From: Gordius sp. MW1
Lineage: Eukaryota; Nematomorpha; Gordioida; Gordea; Gordiidae
Assembly: GCA_964036665.1 (NCBI GenBank)
Contig: OZ038526.1
Location: forward strand, 25,544,001-25,608,000
Direction of reading: 5' to 3'
Length of the DNA stretch: 64,000 nt
Both the position numbers and the translations under genes were made by a program. Under the pieces are notes generated by a model, which had not been told where the DNA came from, searched no databases, and worked only from the letters and a program-made list of their open reading frames with translations. Positions 46,546 to 56,801 of the stretch are shown here, one piece after another (the first letter of the stretch is position 1; each line of letters opens with the position of its first letter).

Positions 46546-46817
46546 GCATTTGTGGCGTTCATCAAAAGATAAAGCCTAATCATTCGGTAGAGGCACTACA
46601 ATCTCAATGTTCACCGGACTGGATGGTTGACAAAATAAAGGCTTGGATCGCGGTTAAAAAATCCAAAGGCATCTTTTTCCCTTCTAAGCTTAAATTTTTG
46701 GAGCACGGTAGGTATCTAGATAATGGCCCGGTCAATCCGAACGGTGGCTGGGCATCTAAACAAGATCACGAATTATGTCTTAACGCTTCGGTCCAGGTCG
46801 GAGGAATCAGAGTGTAA
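46546..46817 (+). CDS. MGAT2: MGAT2 (GlcNAc-transferase II), exon 3
   Basis: The exon begins after GTCGTTAG at 46545. Its first two bases complete the split Gly codon, giving PRILHI-G-ICGVHQK across the junction, which parallels PRIFHAGDCGMHHK in vertebrate MGAT2. It encodes residues 481-569 and ends at TAA (46815-46817). The C-terminal PNGGWASKQDHELC (544-557) is the conserved end of the GT16 domain with its paired cysteine. The upstream ATG-less frame in the intron is not used. With exons 1 and 2 the total is 1710 nt, exactly 569 codons plus stop. Confidence 0.93.
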
Positions 46818-47088
46818 AAAGGTTGACTCATGTTTTTGCTAGACCATATTTCCCTCAAAATACTCATTCTTATTTGACACATCATTGGTCAAGTGTTAAT
46901 CCTAAGACCACAAGCTGTTATTTTTGGGGTTTCCACTAAATTGAATATCGAAATCATTAGCCATAGCAGAATGTTTGCCCAATATTTATAATAACTTTTT
47001 TTTATTCAATTATCTCTTCACAAAATATGTATAATAGTTAGTTAGAATACAAAGTGTTATATTTAAAAAATTAACGCAGTAATTTACA

Positions 47089-47236
47089 CATAGGTGTAGG
47101 CAGGATTGACAAGAGGGGGCAACATTGATTTAGGGAGGGGCAAAATGATAACTTTTCATAATTTTTGCCATAATTATAATAAATTTAAAACAAAATTGAT
47201 TGATAGGGGGGAGTCGCTCCTCAGGCTACCCACATG
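47089..47236. mobile_element. hAT MITE, 148 bp, perfect 8-bp target duplication
   Basis: The left end is CATAGGTGTAGGCAGGATTG and the right end CAGGCTACCCACATG, flanked by AATTTACA at 47081-47088 and 47237-47244. The interior is like the 46179 element. It lies about 270 bp after the MGAT2 stop, probably in its 3' UTR or just beyond. Confidence 0.88.
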
Positions 47237-47244
47237 AATTTACA

Positions 47245-48080
47245 TATAGTAAGATGTTAAACTATTAAAGGAATAGAGTTAAGTTTTTGGCCGTTATGCC
47301 ATGCGGTTCCCCTTTTAAACCTGACTAAAGAAATCTTGAGTATTGGTTTTTACTTTAATTTTTTATCCATTTTGTTTAGGTTTTTCATAAATTTGTATGT
47401 TTACGCCATAGTTTATATTTTAGATAGAGCAACCAAAGAAAAACGTAAAGGATTGAAATGAAATATGTGGCATTACAATACATCCAATCAGTTGTTTCAT
47501 GACTATATTTGTACTTTGATTCCTTAAACCAATGCCACACTATGGACATACTAAATTTTTTTGTAAAATTATAGTCACTCTGTTATTAAGATATTTTTAC
47601 CCAAGCTTTTCCCTTACCCGTTACTACTTATGCAATGTACACAACTATCATCGCGTCACAATTGTACCTTATATCTATATATCTATTAATTCTCTATACT
47701 TGTTTACCTTGATTTTTACACCACCAGTTATTTATTGAATTGTTTTTAGTTAGTTATTTGCTTTAAGCTTTGATTTGAAAATTATGTAAATTGTGTTGTT
47801 ATCAATAAATAACTTTCTTGTACTGTTTAGCTCGTAATTCGCCACCAAGTATAAATTAAAAGGATGACAGAAAATTGTCAAAGTATTAAAACTGTTTTTT
47901 TATTATTGCACATCGAGTCTTACTACAAATACAAAATTGTTTTACTCGCCAGCCCGGCCTGTTGAGAAACTCTTTAAATGCCCACAAAAATTCTCCTGTT
48001 TTTCTAAGGCCATACTAGAACTTAGATTGTTTTTACAATCAAAATAAGTAAAAAAATTATATTGGATAATTAGAGCGTAG
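47245..48080. other. Intergenic / 3' UTR sequence
   Basis: AT-rich DNA downstream of MGAT2. A 68-codon frame at 47532-47738 has a hydrophobic product without motifs. Nothing else is recognised apart from the AATAAA noted separately. Confidence 0.4.
47804..47809 (+). promoter_or_regulatory. Candidate MGAT2 polyadenylation signal
   Basis: AATAAA at 47804 is followed within 25 bases by T/GT-rich sequence (CTTTCTTGTACTGTTTAG). It would give a 3' UTR of about 1 kb. Other AATAAA-like words exist in this AT-rich DNA, so it is only a candidate. Confidence 0.3.
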
Positions 48081-48866
48081 CAGGCGCGTAACCAATATTT
48101 TCCCAAGGAGGGTGACTGCCAAATCTACAATTTTATTCGTAATTGAAAATAAAGCTTTAACAACCAAAAAGTTGGCCCCAGGTGGGCACCATAACAAGGT
48201 TGGGGCAATGCAGGAGTGATAAAATTTTTTTATATAGTTTACTAATTTTTGTCAAAAACTTATTTAATATATCCGAGAATTAAATCAAAAATTTTATTAT
48301 ATGCCAAAATTAATGTCTAAAATTTAAAAACCATCATTTTCGGCACGGCAGTTCAGACAGCTTTAGTGATTTGAGCATGGTCAGACTCTTAGAAGTGTTG
48401 GGGCGGGCCTTGGCAGTCAATTTAATTTTCAGACCTGAATGGGTTCTGGCAAAAAAATTTAGACAAATATTATCAATAATAAAGGTATTAATTCCGTGCA
48501 TTGAACGTAGAAACATAGCCATTTAAATTTTCTTTCGCCCAGCGATCTATCTAAAATTTCACAAGCACGAGCATTTTAAATAATTTATAAATAATGCCAA
48601 TTCATTCAATTGATGTCTACATACATCTTTTGAGTATGGAACAACTTCTCTCATTGGTGCATGTAGAGTTGGAAAGACAAAGAAGTGTGGTTAAAGCTTT
48701 TTGCCAAAAATTTAATTAAAAAATAAAAGTTAAAACTTAAAAGGTATTGAAGGTGTCATAATCCTTTATCCAACTATAAAAACTTTTAATTAATTTAATA
48801 TTTTATTTAAATCAATCTTCTATATATTTTTTGCGAAAGAGGAGGGGGGTCTTGGCTATGCCACTA
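48081..48866 (-). mobile_element. hAT element (CAGGCGCGTAACC), degenerate
   Basis: The left end CAGGCGCGTAACCAATATTTT is at 48081 and the right end CTTGGCTATGCCACTA stops near 48866. The 8-bp flanks do not match, so one edge may be altered. On the minus strand about 48670-48600 encodes STCTNERSCSILKRCM, which fits the CxNERSFSxLxRIKT core of the hATC domain in DUF4371-type transposases. Other minus-strand frames are too broken to assign. Confidence 0.6.
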
Positions 48867-48890
48867 ATCTAAATCAGTGTTTATAATTAT

Positions 48891-49681
48891 TAGAGATGCA
48901 CCGATACCACTATTTTATGCCGATACCGATACCAGCCGATACTTAAGATTTTTTTGCCGATACCGATACCATGCCGATACTTATAATAAAAAAAATTTTT
49001 ATACTAAAAAATATATGCAAATTAAATATTATAAATAAATTAAGTCACATCCAAATTTTGGTAGATCAGAATTTTGACGATAAAACAATTGTAATTATAA
49101 TTTATAATATAATATTAATTTATAATAATAAATTTTGTTATTAATTAATTCAAAAGTATTGTGATTAATAGATCAAAAAAGAAATTTAAATTTTATTATG
49201 GTACACTTTATATTTTATTAATACATAAATTTATTTTATAAAAAAGTAAATAATGTTTGTTTTTGCCCCCACGACTTATTTTAGCTTTGCATAATTCACA
49301 GATTACAAATTTTTCTACTGCTGACACAACAAAATAACTCCATAGTGTATCTAAAGAATCCATCTAAGGCTTAATATATAATAATTTTTAAAATAAAACA
49401 ATATTTACTTAAAAGCGCAGTTATTCGGAACAGATGGTCAATGAGTTTATTGTACTCCACATAGAAATATTTATAGCCAATCAAATGAAACAATTTTCAA
49501 AAAATTTAAAAAGTCCTCTATTTTTTAATGGTAGGAGATACTATAAATATTATTTTTTGAGTTTCATATTGAAAAAGGTATCGGCTTGGTAATTGCCGAT
49601 ACTAGCAAAGTATCGGGCCGATTCTTTTGGCAAGGTATCGGCGCCGATACCATGCCGATACTTGGTATCGGTGCATCTCTA
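48891..49681 (-). mobile_element. Non-autonomous hAT, 791 bp, perfect 8-bp duplication
   Basis: The termini are TAGAGATGCACCGATACC and its exact reverse complement at the other end. ATAATTAT flanks both sides (48883-48890 and 49682-49689). Subterminal regions are packed with GCCGATAC / GTATCGGC words, likely transposase-binding sites. A BED-finger coding remnant is inside. The rest is AT-rich. Confidence 0.93.
49262..49367 (-). pseudogene. BED zinc finger remnant of hAT transposase
   Basis: On the minus strand an ATG at about 49367 opens MDSLDTLWSYFVVSAVEKF, followed by VICELCKAKISRGGK. This is the beginning of a BED zinc finger (CxxC with the following basic stretch), as at the N-terminus of hAT transposases. 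The finger's His/Cys second half and the catalytic body are missing. This identifies the autonomous parent of the 791-bp element as a BED-type hAT. Confidence 0.65.
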
Positions 49682-49752
49682 ATAATTATAGATGAGAGTT
49701 TTCATCTGCATCGCATCTCTAATAATTATAGATGAGAGTTTTCATCTGCATC
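49673..49752. repeat. 40-bp tandem duplication across hAT edge
   Basis: The 40-bp unit starting GCATCTCTAATAATTATAGA occurs twice in perfect tandem (49673-49712, 49713-49752). It contains the last nine bases of the hAT element plus its target duplication and flank, so the duplication happened after the insertion. Confidence 0.92.
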
Positions 49753-49759
49753 ATTGGAC

Positions 49760-50215
49760 AAATTCATGGTATTATCTTGATATAATCAGACGGACTAAAT
49801 ATTTTGTAAATATAGGGTAGGTTAAGATATTTATGATAGTCAATTAATTAGTTTGGATATGCATATGTTTTGTCTATATATGCTCAAGTAACAACTAAAA
49901 AATTAACTATAATATATATAACAATTGAAATATATATGAAATTCATTACTATATTAAACATAATCGCATAGTTAGCTATTTAGCAGCAAAACGAGGGTCT
50001 GATGTATTCATGCAGTAAAATGTTTAATTCAGCTTCTTTTTTTAGCAATTTGCACAATAATATTCGGAAATGTTTTAATGTTGATATAAGCCTTTTGTCA
50101 AAAATTAAATTTAAAGTAAAGTGTATATATTATCTTTTTATGTGTTCGTAAGTGTCTTAAAATCTTGTATGCAACTAAACTATAATAATTTAACGGATTT
50201 AATTTATTTATAAAT
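49760..50215. other. AT-rich sequence, nothing recognised
   Basis: No coding motif, terminal repeat or array was seen. Confidence 0.4.
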
Positions 50216-50229
50216 CAAAAATTATTATT

Positions 50230-50301
50230 CAAATTTTGGCCAAGGGCGGGGGAAAGTCCCGCTTTCCCCCCCCCCCCCCCCCTTCCCTTGGCTACGCGCC
50301 T
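50230..50301. mobile_element. hAT MITE right-end fragment
   Basis: C homopolymers followed by CTTGGCTACGCGCCTG (to about 50301) match the right terminus of the local CAGGCGCGTAGCC family. The matching left end is not found nearby. Confidence 0.5.
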
Positions 50302-50439
50302 GGAGCCTAAAATCATTAGTTATATTATCGGGGTTAAGTAGTGATGTAATGGGCGCGCCGAGAGGTCTGTTAGAGTGATAGTAAGGTGCGCATAAAATAG
50401 CAACACCCACATTGATAGACTCCTTTTCTTTTCAAGACA

Positions 50440-52757
50440 TTCAATGTGGGTATGGTGGAAACCAATCACTAGTATATTCTTTTGTCATCGAGACTCGGAT
50501 GTGCTATTATGCTTAGGGGCTTTAGCTTGCTGTTATTGTCAAGAACACTTTGTGTGATGTGCTCTGCATTCATGTATAAATAATTTACGCCTCACAAATG
50601 TAGCTAGAAAATACGGCACTTGTGGCGGTGCTATAAAATAAATTTTCTAAGATTTAGGACTATAGGGGATAACCTCTTAGTGATGCTACTAAGTCTATTA
50701 ACTCCTTTAAACAGCGCAGGTCTTAAATCACGCGCTGAATAACAACACGAGGGATAAGCACGTATTTCTATAAAATTTCGGGCATATTAATTGAAACGGT
50801 TAATATCTCTTTTAAATCGATTCAACGCCAATTTTAATTTTTAAATCATGTTTTGGATTTTTTTTTGTGCAGATGCATTTTATTGAAGCAAAATTTATTA
50901 TCAACTGTCGCTATAAATGGTGATTGATCAAAATAAAATCTCAATAAAAAATGTGCCTAGACTGGTTTTTTTAAAGGGCTATTCTGTGTTCTGTTTGCTC
51001 GAAAGAAAGTTTGTGTCCTGTCTTTCCCAATTGTTAAAATTTTCCTCGGCCCTAGGCCAAATCGAGGTCGCAGACTTTGCATAACAGACGCCATATAAAT
51101 TTTGCTTAATTTTGTCAATCGGATGCAGCAGTTGTATTCGTGCTTTCGCATCTTTGGGCCCTCTTAACATAGCTTTTATTAACAATCATTTAAATGTTGG
51201 CTTTTATATTGCTTGCAGGCGCGTAACCAGGATTTTCTCAATGGAGGGAATTTCCAATTTTTTAATTGCTATGCAATTTATGGGCTCGTTTTTTGTTGTC
51301 CGTCCGTCCGTCCGTCCGTCCGTCCGTCCGTCCGTCCGTCTGTCCGTCCGTCTGTCCGTCCGTCCGTCCGTCAATGTGTGTATGGTGGAAACCAATCACT
51401 AGTATATTCTTTTGTCATCGAGACTCGGATGTGCTATTATGCTTAGGGGCTTTAGCTTGCTGTTATTGTCAAGAACACTTTGTGTGATGTGCTCTGCATT
51501 CATGTATAAATAATTGGTCGCAGACTTTGCATAACAGACGCCATATAAATTTTGCTTAATTTTGTCAATCGGATGCAGCAGTTGTATTCGTGCTTTCGCA
51601 TCTTTGGGCCCTCTTAACATAGCTTTTATTAACAATCATTTAAATGTTGGCTTTTATATTGCTTGCAGGCGCGTAACCAGGATTTTCTCAATGGAGGGAA
51701 TTTCCAATTTTTTAATTGCTATGCAATTTATGGGCTCGTTTTTTGTTGTCCGTCCGTCCGTCCGTCCGTCCGTCCGTCCGTCCGTCCGTCCGTCCGTCAA
51801 TGTGGGTATGGTGGAAATCAATCACTAGTATATTCTTTTGTCATCGAGACTCGGATGTGCTATTATGCTTAGGGGCTTTAGCTTGCTGTTATTGTCAAGA
51901 ACACTTTGTGTGATGTGCTCTGCATTCATGTATAAATAATTTACACTTTGTGTGATGTGCTCTGCATTCATGTATAAATAATTTAAGCCTCACAAATGTA
52001 GCTAGAAAATACGGCACTTGTGGCGGTGCTATAAAATAAATTTTCTAAGATTTAGGACTATAGGGGATAACCTCTTAGTGATGCTACTAAGTCTATTAAC
52101 TCCTTTAAACAGCGCAGGTCTTAAATCACGCGCTGAATAACAACACGAGGGATAAGCACGTATTTCTATAAAATTTCGGGCATATTAATTGAAACGGTTA
52201 ATATCTCTTTTAAATCGATTCAACGCCAATTTTAATTTTTAAATCATGTTTTGGATTTTTTTTTGTGCAGATGCATTTTATTGAAGCAAAATTTATTATC
52301 AACTGTCGCTATAAATGGTGATTGATCAAAATAAAATCTCAATAAAAAATGTGCCTAGACTGGTTTTTTTAAAGGGCTATTCTGTGTTCTGTTTGCTCGA
52401 AAGAAAGTTTGTGTCCTGTCTTTCCCAATTGTTAAAATTTTCCTCGGCCCTAGGCCAAATCGAGGTCGCAGACTTTGCATAACAGACGCCATATAAATTT
52501 TGCTTAATTTTGTCAATCGGATGCAGCAGTTGTATTCGTGCTTTCGCATCTTTGGGCCCTCTTAACATAGCTTTTATTAACAATCATTTAAATGTTGGCT
52601 TTTATATTGCTTGCAGGCGCGTAACCAGGATTTTCTCAATGGAGGGAATTTCCAATTTTTTAATTGCTATGCAATTTATGGGCTCGTTTTTTGTTGTCCG
52701 TCCGTCCGTCCGTCCGTCTGTCTGTCCGTCTGTCCGTCCGTCCGTCCGTCCGTCCCT
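50440..52757 (+). repeat. Recent tandem triplication with GTCC microsatellites
   Basis: Three direct units begin AATGTG.GTATGGTGGAAA at 50440, 51374 and 51799. Units 1 and 3 are about 0.93-0.96 kb. Unit 2 is about 425 bp, with an internal deletion joining TATAAATAAT to TGGTCGCAGACTTTGC. Each ends with CAGGCGCGTAACCAGGATTT, TTAATTGCTATGCAATTTAT and a (GTCC)n run of 40-75 bp that varies between units. Outside the microsatellite the copies are almost identical. The Arg-Pro-Ser-Val repeat frames come from the microsatellite and are not genes. Confidence 0.93.
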
Positions 52758-52784
52758 ATCTATTTGCATTGGGTATATTAGGTT

Positions 52785-53058
52785 ATCGATTTTTAAAATT
52801 AATGCATGAGAAAGAGGTGCCCCACCCCTCATCTCTATTTCCCTCGCTGTATTATTTTTAAAATTAATGCATAAGAGGTGCCCCACCCCTCATCTCTATC
52901 TCCCTCGGTGTGTTATATATAAGATTTGTTAAATTATCTATTATATAATAAACATAAATAAAAGTTGTTTACTTTTAATTGCTATGCAATTTAACTAGTT
53001 ATATAATAAACATAAATAAAAGTTGTTTACTTTTAATTGCTATGCAATTTAACTAGTT
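52785..53058. repeat. Two short tandem duplications
   Basis: A roughly 66-bp unit with AAAATTAATGCAT and GAGGTGCCCCACCCCTCATC is present twice (about 52795 and 52858). A 60-bp unit with ATATAATAAACATAAATAAA and TTAATTGCTATGCAATTTAA is present twice (about 52940 and 52999). Confidence 0.85.
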
Positions 53059-53099
53059 TTGGGGTTAGAATCCCGGAGTTTTTTTTGACTCTTATGATT

Positions 53100-53870
53100 G
53101 TTCTTGATACTATCATTGATAATAAGACTTTTTGGCCGTCCGCTGGCTGCTGACTAATGAAAAAAATGACCATTGGCCAAAATGTGAATCCGAGTTTATT
53201 TTTTCGTTTTTTTTGACTATTATGATTGTTCCTGTTACTACCATTGCTATTATGACTTTTTGGCCGTTCGCTAGCTCCTGACCGATGAAAAAAATGACCA
53301 TTGGCCAAAATGTGAATCGAAATTATTTTTTTCGTTTTTTTTGACTATTATGATTGTTCCTGTTCCTACCATTGCTATTATGACTTTTTGGCCGTCCGCT
53401 GGCTGCTGACCAATGGAATAAAATGACCATTGGCCAAAATGTGATTCGAAAATATTTTTTTCGATTTTTTTTTGACTATTATGAATTTATATCCACTTTT
53501 ACCGTGTCCTGGCTGCTGACCAATGGAAAAAAATGACCATTGGCCAAAATGTGATTCGAAAATTTTTTTTTTCGTTTTTTTTGACTATTATGAATTTATA
53601 TCCACTTTTACCGTGTCCTGGCTGCTGACCAATGGAGAAAAATGACCATTGGCCAAAATGTGATTCGAAAATTTTTTTTCGTTTTTTTTTACTCTTACGA
53701 ATTTATATCCACTTTTACCGTGTGCTGGCTGCTGACCAATGGAAAAAAATGACCATTCGCCATGAGCATCAAAAATTTTTTTTCCCGTTTTTATGGCTAT
53801 CATTGACTTATAGAGTATCTGTTGGTACTGACCAATGGAGAAAAAATGACCATTGGCCAAATTTTTGATT
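53100..53870 (+). repeat. CCAAT-paired module array, copy 2
   Basis: Seven modules of CTGACCAATG/CTGACTAATG-A(n)-TGACCATTGGCCA occur at about 53150, 53278, 53406, 53517, 53626, 53734 and 53828. Early spacing is about 128 bp, later about 110 bp. Each follows CTTTTTGGCCGTCCGCTGGC or CTTTTACCGTGTCCTGGC. The T-rich linkers share TTTTTTCGTTTTTTTTGAC. Same modules as 28837-30010 and 34840-35235. Confidence 0.85.
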
Positions 53871-54064
53871 TTTTTAATTAAAAATTGTTCAAATTCAACA
53901 AAAAATTTCTCTCAATAATTCTGCAAATTGTTTTATAATATAATGTTTGTTAGACCCATAATAACTAAAGGCCATAAGAACTTATGTAATACGCAACTAG
54001 ATGCAAACACTAAATCTAACCCTAACCCTTGTCTATTTTACATTTTGCCTATATTACATTTTGC

Positions 54065-54290
54065 CTATAAATGGAAAATTTGTATAAATAATTAATTAAT
54101 CATCAGGCATTTAATACCCCCTCCCCCCTATGGGCATTCTCGCCCCTTCCCACCTTTCTCGCCCATAAATTGCATAGCAAATATGATACATTTATACGAA
54201 GTACAGATGAGTCGTCCCCCCTTCCCTTCCCCTCTTCCCTTCCCTTCCCTTCTCCCCCTTCCCACGAGGGCCGAAGGCCCGAGTTTTTAA
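54065..54290 (+). repeat. Terminal block of CCAAT composite repeat, copy 2
   Basis: It matches 35310-35505: TGGAAAATTTGTATAAATA, GGGCATTCTCGCCCCTTCCC, ATAAATTGCATAGCAAATAT, then a CCCTTCC-rich tract. It ends with the perfect hairpin GGGCCGAAGGCCC and CGAGTTTTT. A stable GC hairpin followed by a T run at the same position in both copies may mark the end of the element. Confidence 0.75.
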
Positions 54291-54343
54291 AAACATTTCT
54301 ATTTCAATAATATAAATACAAAAGCGCTGTATAAAAATAGTCG

Positions 54344-54634
54344 TTATAATACAATTTTTAATTTTCTTTTACCAAAAGATATGACATCAAGAATTTCATC
54401 AGGAGTTGGAGCTAACTCCCGATAAATCGCTAAAAGCGTTGAACCATTTAATCGATTGCTTGACATGGAATTCCGTAAGGAGGTCTTAAGTCTTCTCAAA
54501 TTTAAGAAACTTCTCTCATTTTTGCATGTAGTAATGGAGAGACAAGCTAATATATAATATAAAGTTGTAAGATTAGGTAAGCATTCTTTGGTTTTGTAAT
54601 TTAGCAAAGCATCCAGGGCATTCTTGGGACGCAT
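54344..54634 (-). pseudogene. hAT transposase C-terminus (hATC, DUF4371 type)
   Basis: A 96-codon minus-strand frame contains LYYILACLSITTCKNERSFL and NLRRLKTSLRNSMSSNRLNG, ending LAPTPDEILDVISFGKRKL. This is the C-terminal dimerisation region of TTF/ZMYM1-type hAT transposases (NERSFS.L..IKT.LR..M...RL.GL). Only this domain remains; no terminal repeats are seen nearby. It is better preserved than the similar remnants at 18040-18130 and 48600-48670. Confidence 0.82.
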
Positions 54635-54639
54635 TTCTT

Positions 54640-55345
54640 ATAGCATCTGAGACAACGACATATACCAAATATCAAATTCTGTTTTAACGTCAACATTTGT
54701 ACCATTCAAGTCATTAAAACTCCCCTAGGTGATTTATTTTTATCTGAGATGCAGGCGAAACTTTAGAACCTTGAGGAAACTATCATATATGTCATATATA
54801 TGAGTTTTGGGGAAAGAGACGTTGAAGACTAGCAACCAGATGCAAGCAATAATTACCAGATGCTAGACGATAATAAGCGGTGGACAAAGGAAATCTAAGA
54901 AAGAAAAGTAACGTAAAGGACTCAAGGGAGGATAACAACTGGCGCAAGGCGCACAAAACAAGACATCATCAGAGACAAGAAAACCAATACCATTCATTAT
55001 TTTATTTTCCTAACGTTTTTATAATTAATTGTAAATCGAATTGTTGACATATAATAAAGGGTAGATTCAATATACAAAAGTGGCGCTCAACGTAAGTTGA
55101 ACCCCCCCCCCCCCCAACCCTTGTGCAATTTGGAATCGGGGAAAAAAAATGAATTTCGGGATTTATTCTAGCATACGAAGTCCATTGTTCTTGGACTACA
55201 AAATCGGACAAAAATTTAGTAACTTATTCTAGGATACGAGGTGCAGTTCAAAGAACATTGAAGAATTGTAATTATTCTTGGACTACAAAATCGGGAAAAA
55301 ATTTCGTAACTTATTCTAGGATACGAGGTACAACCAAGTAAGTTG
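54640..55345. other. Unassigned sequence with a two-copy repeat
   Basis: TTCTTGGACTACAAAATCGG followed by AACTTATTCTAGGATACGAG occurs twice, at about 55188 and 55277 (period about 90 bp). Otherwise there is no recognised content. The 5' end of Helitron 1 may lie here. Confidence 0.45.
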
Positions 55346-55354
55346 ATGCTAAAG

Positions 55355-56215
55355 CTTTAAAATCGGCTTCATTCCTTCGACTAGCATTTCAGTATGAGCC
55401 TGATGTTGAATATTACGCCTATTTCAAAGTGGTCATTGGTACTATGGACAAGGTTTATCATCATTGTCTTGCACTTAAATATAAAAATGAGTCGGCCGGG
55501 ATGTGTTGCGCAGCAGGAAAAGTTCGACTAACGGAGATTGAAACACCACCTGAACCATTGCACGGTTTACTTATAGGTGCGGATCTTGATTCTAGCCTGT
55601 TCTAAGTCAATTCGGACATTCATTCCTGCTTCCAGATAACATTGTTCGGAGCAACAGAAATAGTTCAAAATAATGCTAACGGTCAACAATTTAATTCAAC
55701 GAATAAAAGGCCAGGTTTTTCACAAAGTGGGTTCATTGCTGCCGATGCCAAACGAATCTTATAATTTTTTACGAATTTACTTTATGGGTGGTGACGACTC
55801 CGAACGCGCGCTCGCTAATCGCGTGGATGCACGTTGCGGCTACAACAACCTCGATTCACCTTTTGCCAGGCGTATTGTCAGAAAACTGGACGTTCTGTTG
55901 AATGAGCACAATGAATTATTAAAATTATTTAAATCATACATGCCCGAATTACTAAATGACAATTAGGCTATTGTCATCGATTCTGATAAAATACCAGTTG
56001 GAGAGCACTTCGTAGATTCAATGCATCCGAATTGACGACGTTGCCGGAATCATGATTGGGGAGCGCACGGCTTCGCGCCAAATCGTGATTAGAAGAAGAG
56101 ATAACAATCTTCAGTTCATTGCTGATACCCACCGTTCATATGACACTCTCCATTATCCGAATACTTTTTGGAAAGGACAAGATGGATATTTCATAAAAAT
56201 AAAACACGAGATCCC
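55355..56215 (+). pseudogene. Helitron 1 N-terminal coding remnant
   Basis: Product segments are YFKVVIGTMDKVYHHCLALK, AGMCCAAGKVRLTEIETPPE, then CFQITLFGATEIV. After a frameshift, IKGQVFHKVGSLLPMPNES, NRVDARCGYNNLDSPFARRI and LLKLFKSYMPELLND follow. These match the Helitron-like N-terminal domain (Cys-rich MCCA.GKV motif, GQVYHRIGSL..., DARC). Two frameshifts and several stops are present. The text continues beyond the MITE (56820-57080) with the DFYAYR and EEYIHLR parts. Confidence 0.8.
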
Positions 56216-56251
56216 CTAATAAGTACTTTATTCTTTATTAAAAACATGATT

Positions 56252-56801
56252 AGGGGAGACCGGGGCTATCGTAGCCATAAAAAGTTAAAGCCCCCTAGAC
56301 AAAAATGTTTAAACTATTTTAAAAAAATTTTTCCATAAAAATGTTTTTAGTTATAAATTCTATGTTAGAAAATTTTTTCACACTATTACAATCCATATTT
56401 TTAATTTTAGAGAGGTTTAAAAAACATTTTCAAGAAATCTAAAAAATGCCCGGGGCTATACATGTTTCTTTTTTATTATTTTTTCAGCAACTTTGGTTTT
56501 TTCGTGTATTTTTTATAGAAGGAGAAGCAAAGTTTGTTTGGCTATATCCCTTAACTAATTATTTGTTTCTTTGCTTAATAAACTTGATTTTTCTTTCCAT
56601 GGGCAAAGGCAAAAATTAAATAAAAAGCGGGGGGGGGGAAGCAAAAGTCCGGACATGATTGAATATGAGTGGGTTGAATGAGAATTTTAAAAACTTAACC
56701 ATTAATTCATTAAATATATAAAAACTTATAAACTTGGGAGGGGGCAAATTAATCGAGAAGATACGTATAGCCCCGAGACACGTATAACCCCGGTCTCCCC
56801 T
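56252..56801. mobile_element. MITE, 550 bp, AGGGGAGACCGGGG termini
   Basis: The inverted termini match over AGGGGAGACCGGGG and on to TAT after one mismatch. Helitron 2 (about 58378-58400) shows the uninterrupted site: the Helitron 1 sequence on either side joins to the equivalent sequence without extra bases, so no target duplication is evident. A related half-element is at 43620-43749. It is non-coding; a C-rich/G-rich tract occurs near 56628. Superfamily unknown. Confidence 0.8.

Noticed and set aside
51204-52886. Frames rich in Arg-Pro-Ser-Val or Thr-Asp-Gly-Arg repeats
   Set aside because: They come from the GTCC microsatellites on the two strands; the flanking repeat is non-coding.
53033-53868. 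Frames of 60-90 codons on both strands in the CCAAT module array
   Set aside because: They follow the repeat periodicity and include no recognised domain; the motif is non-coding.
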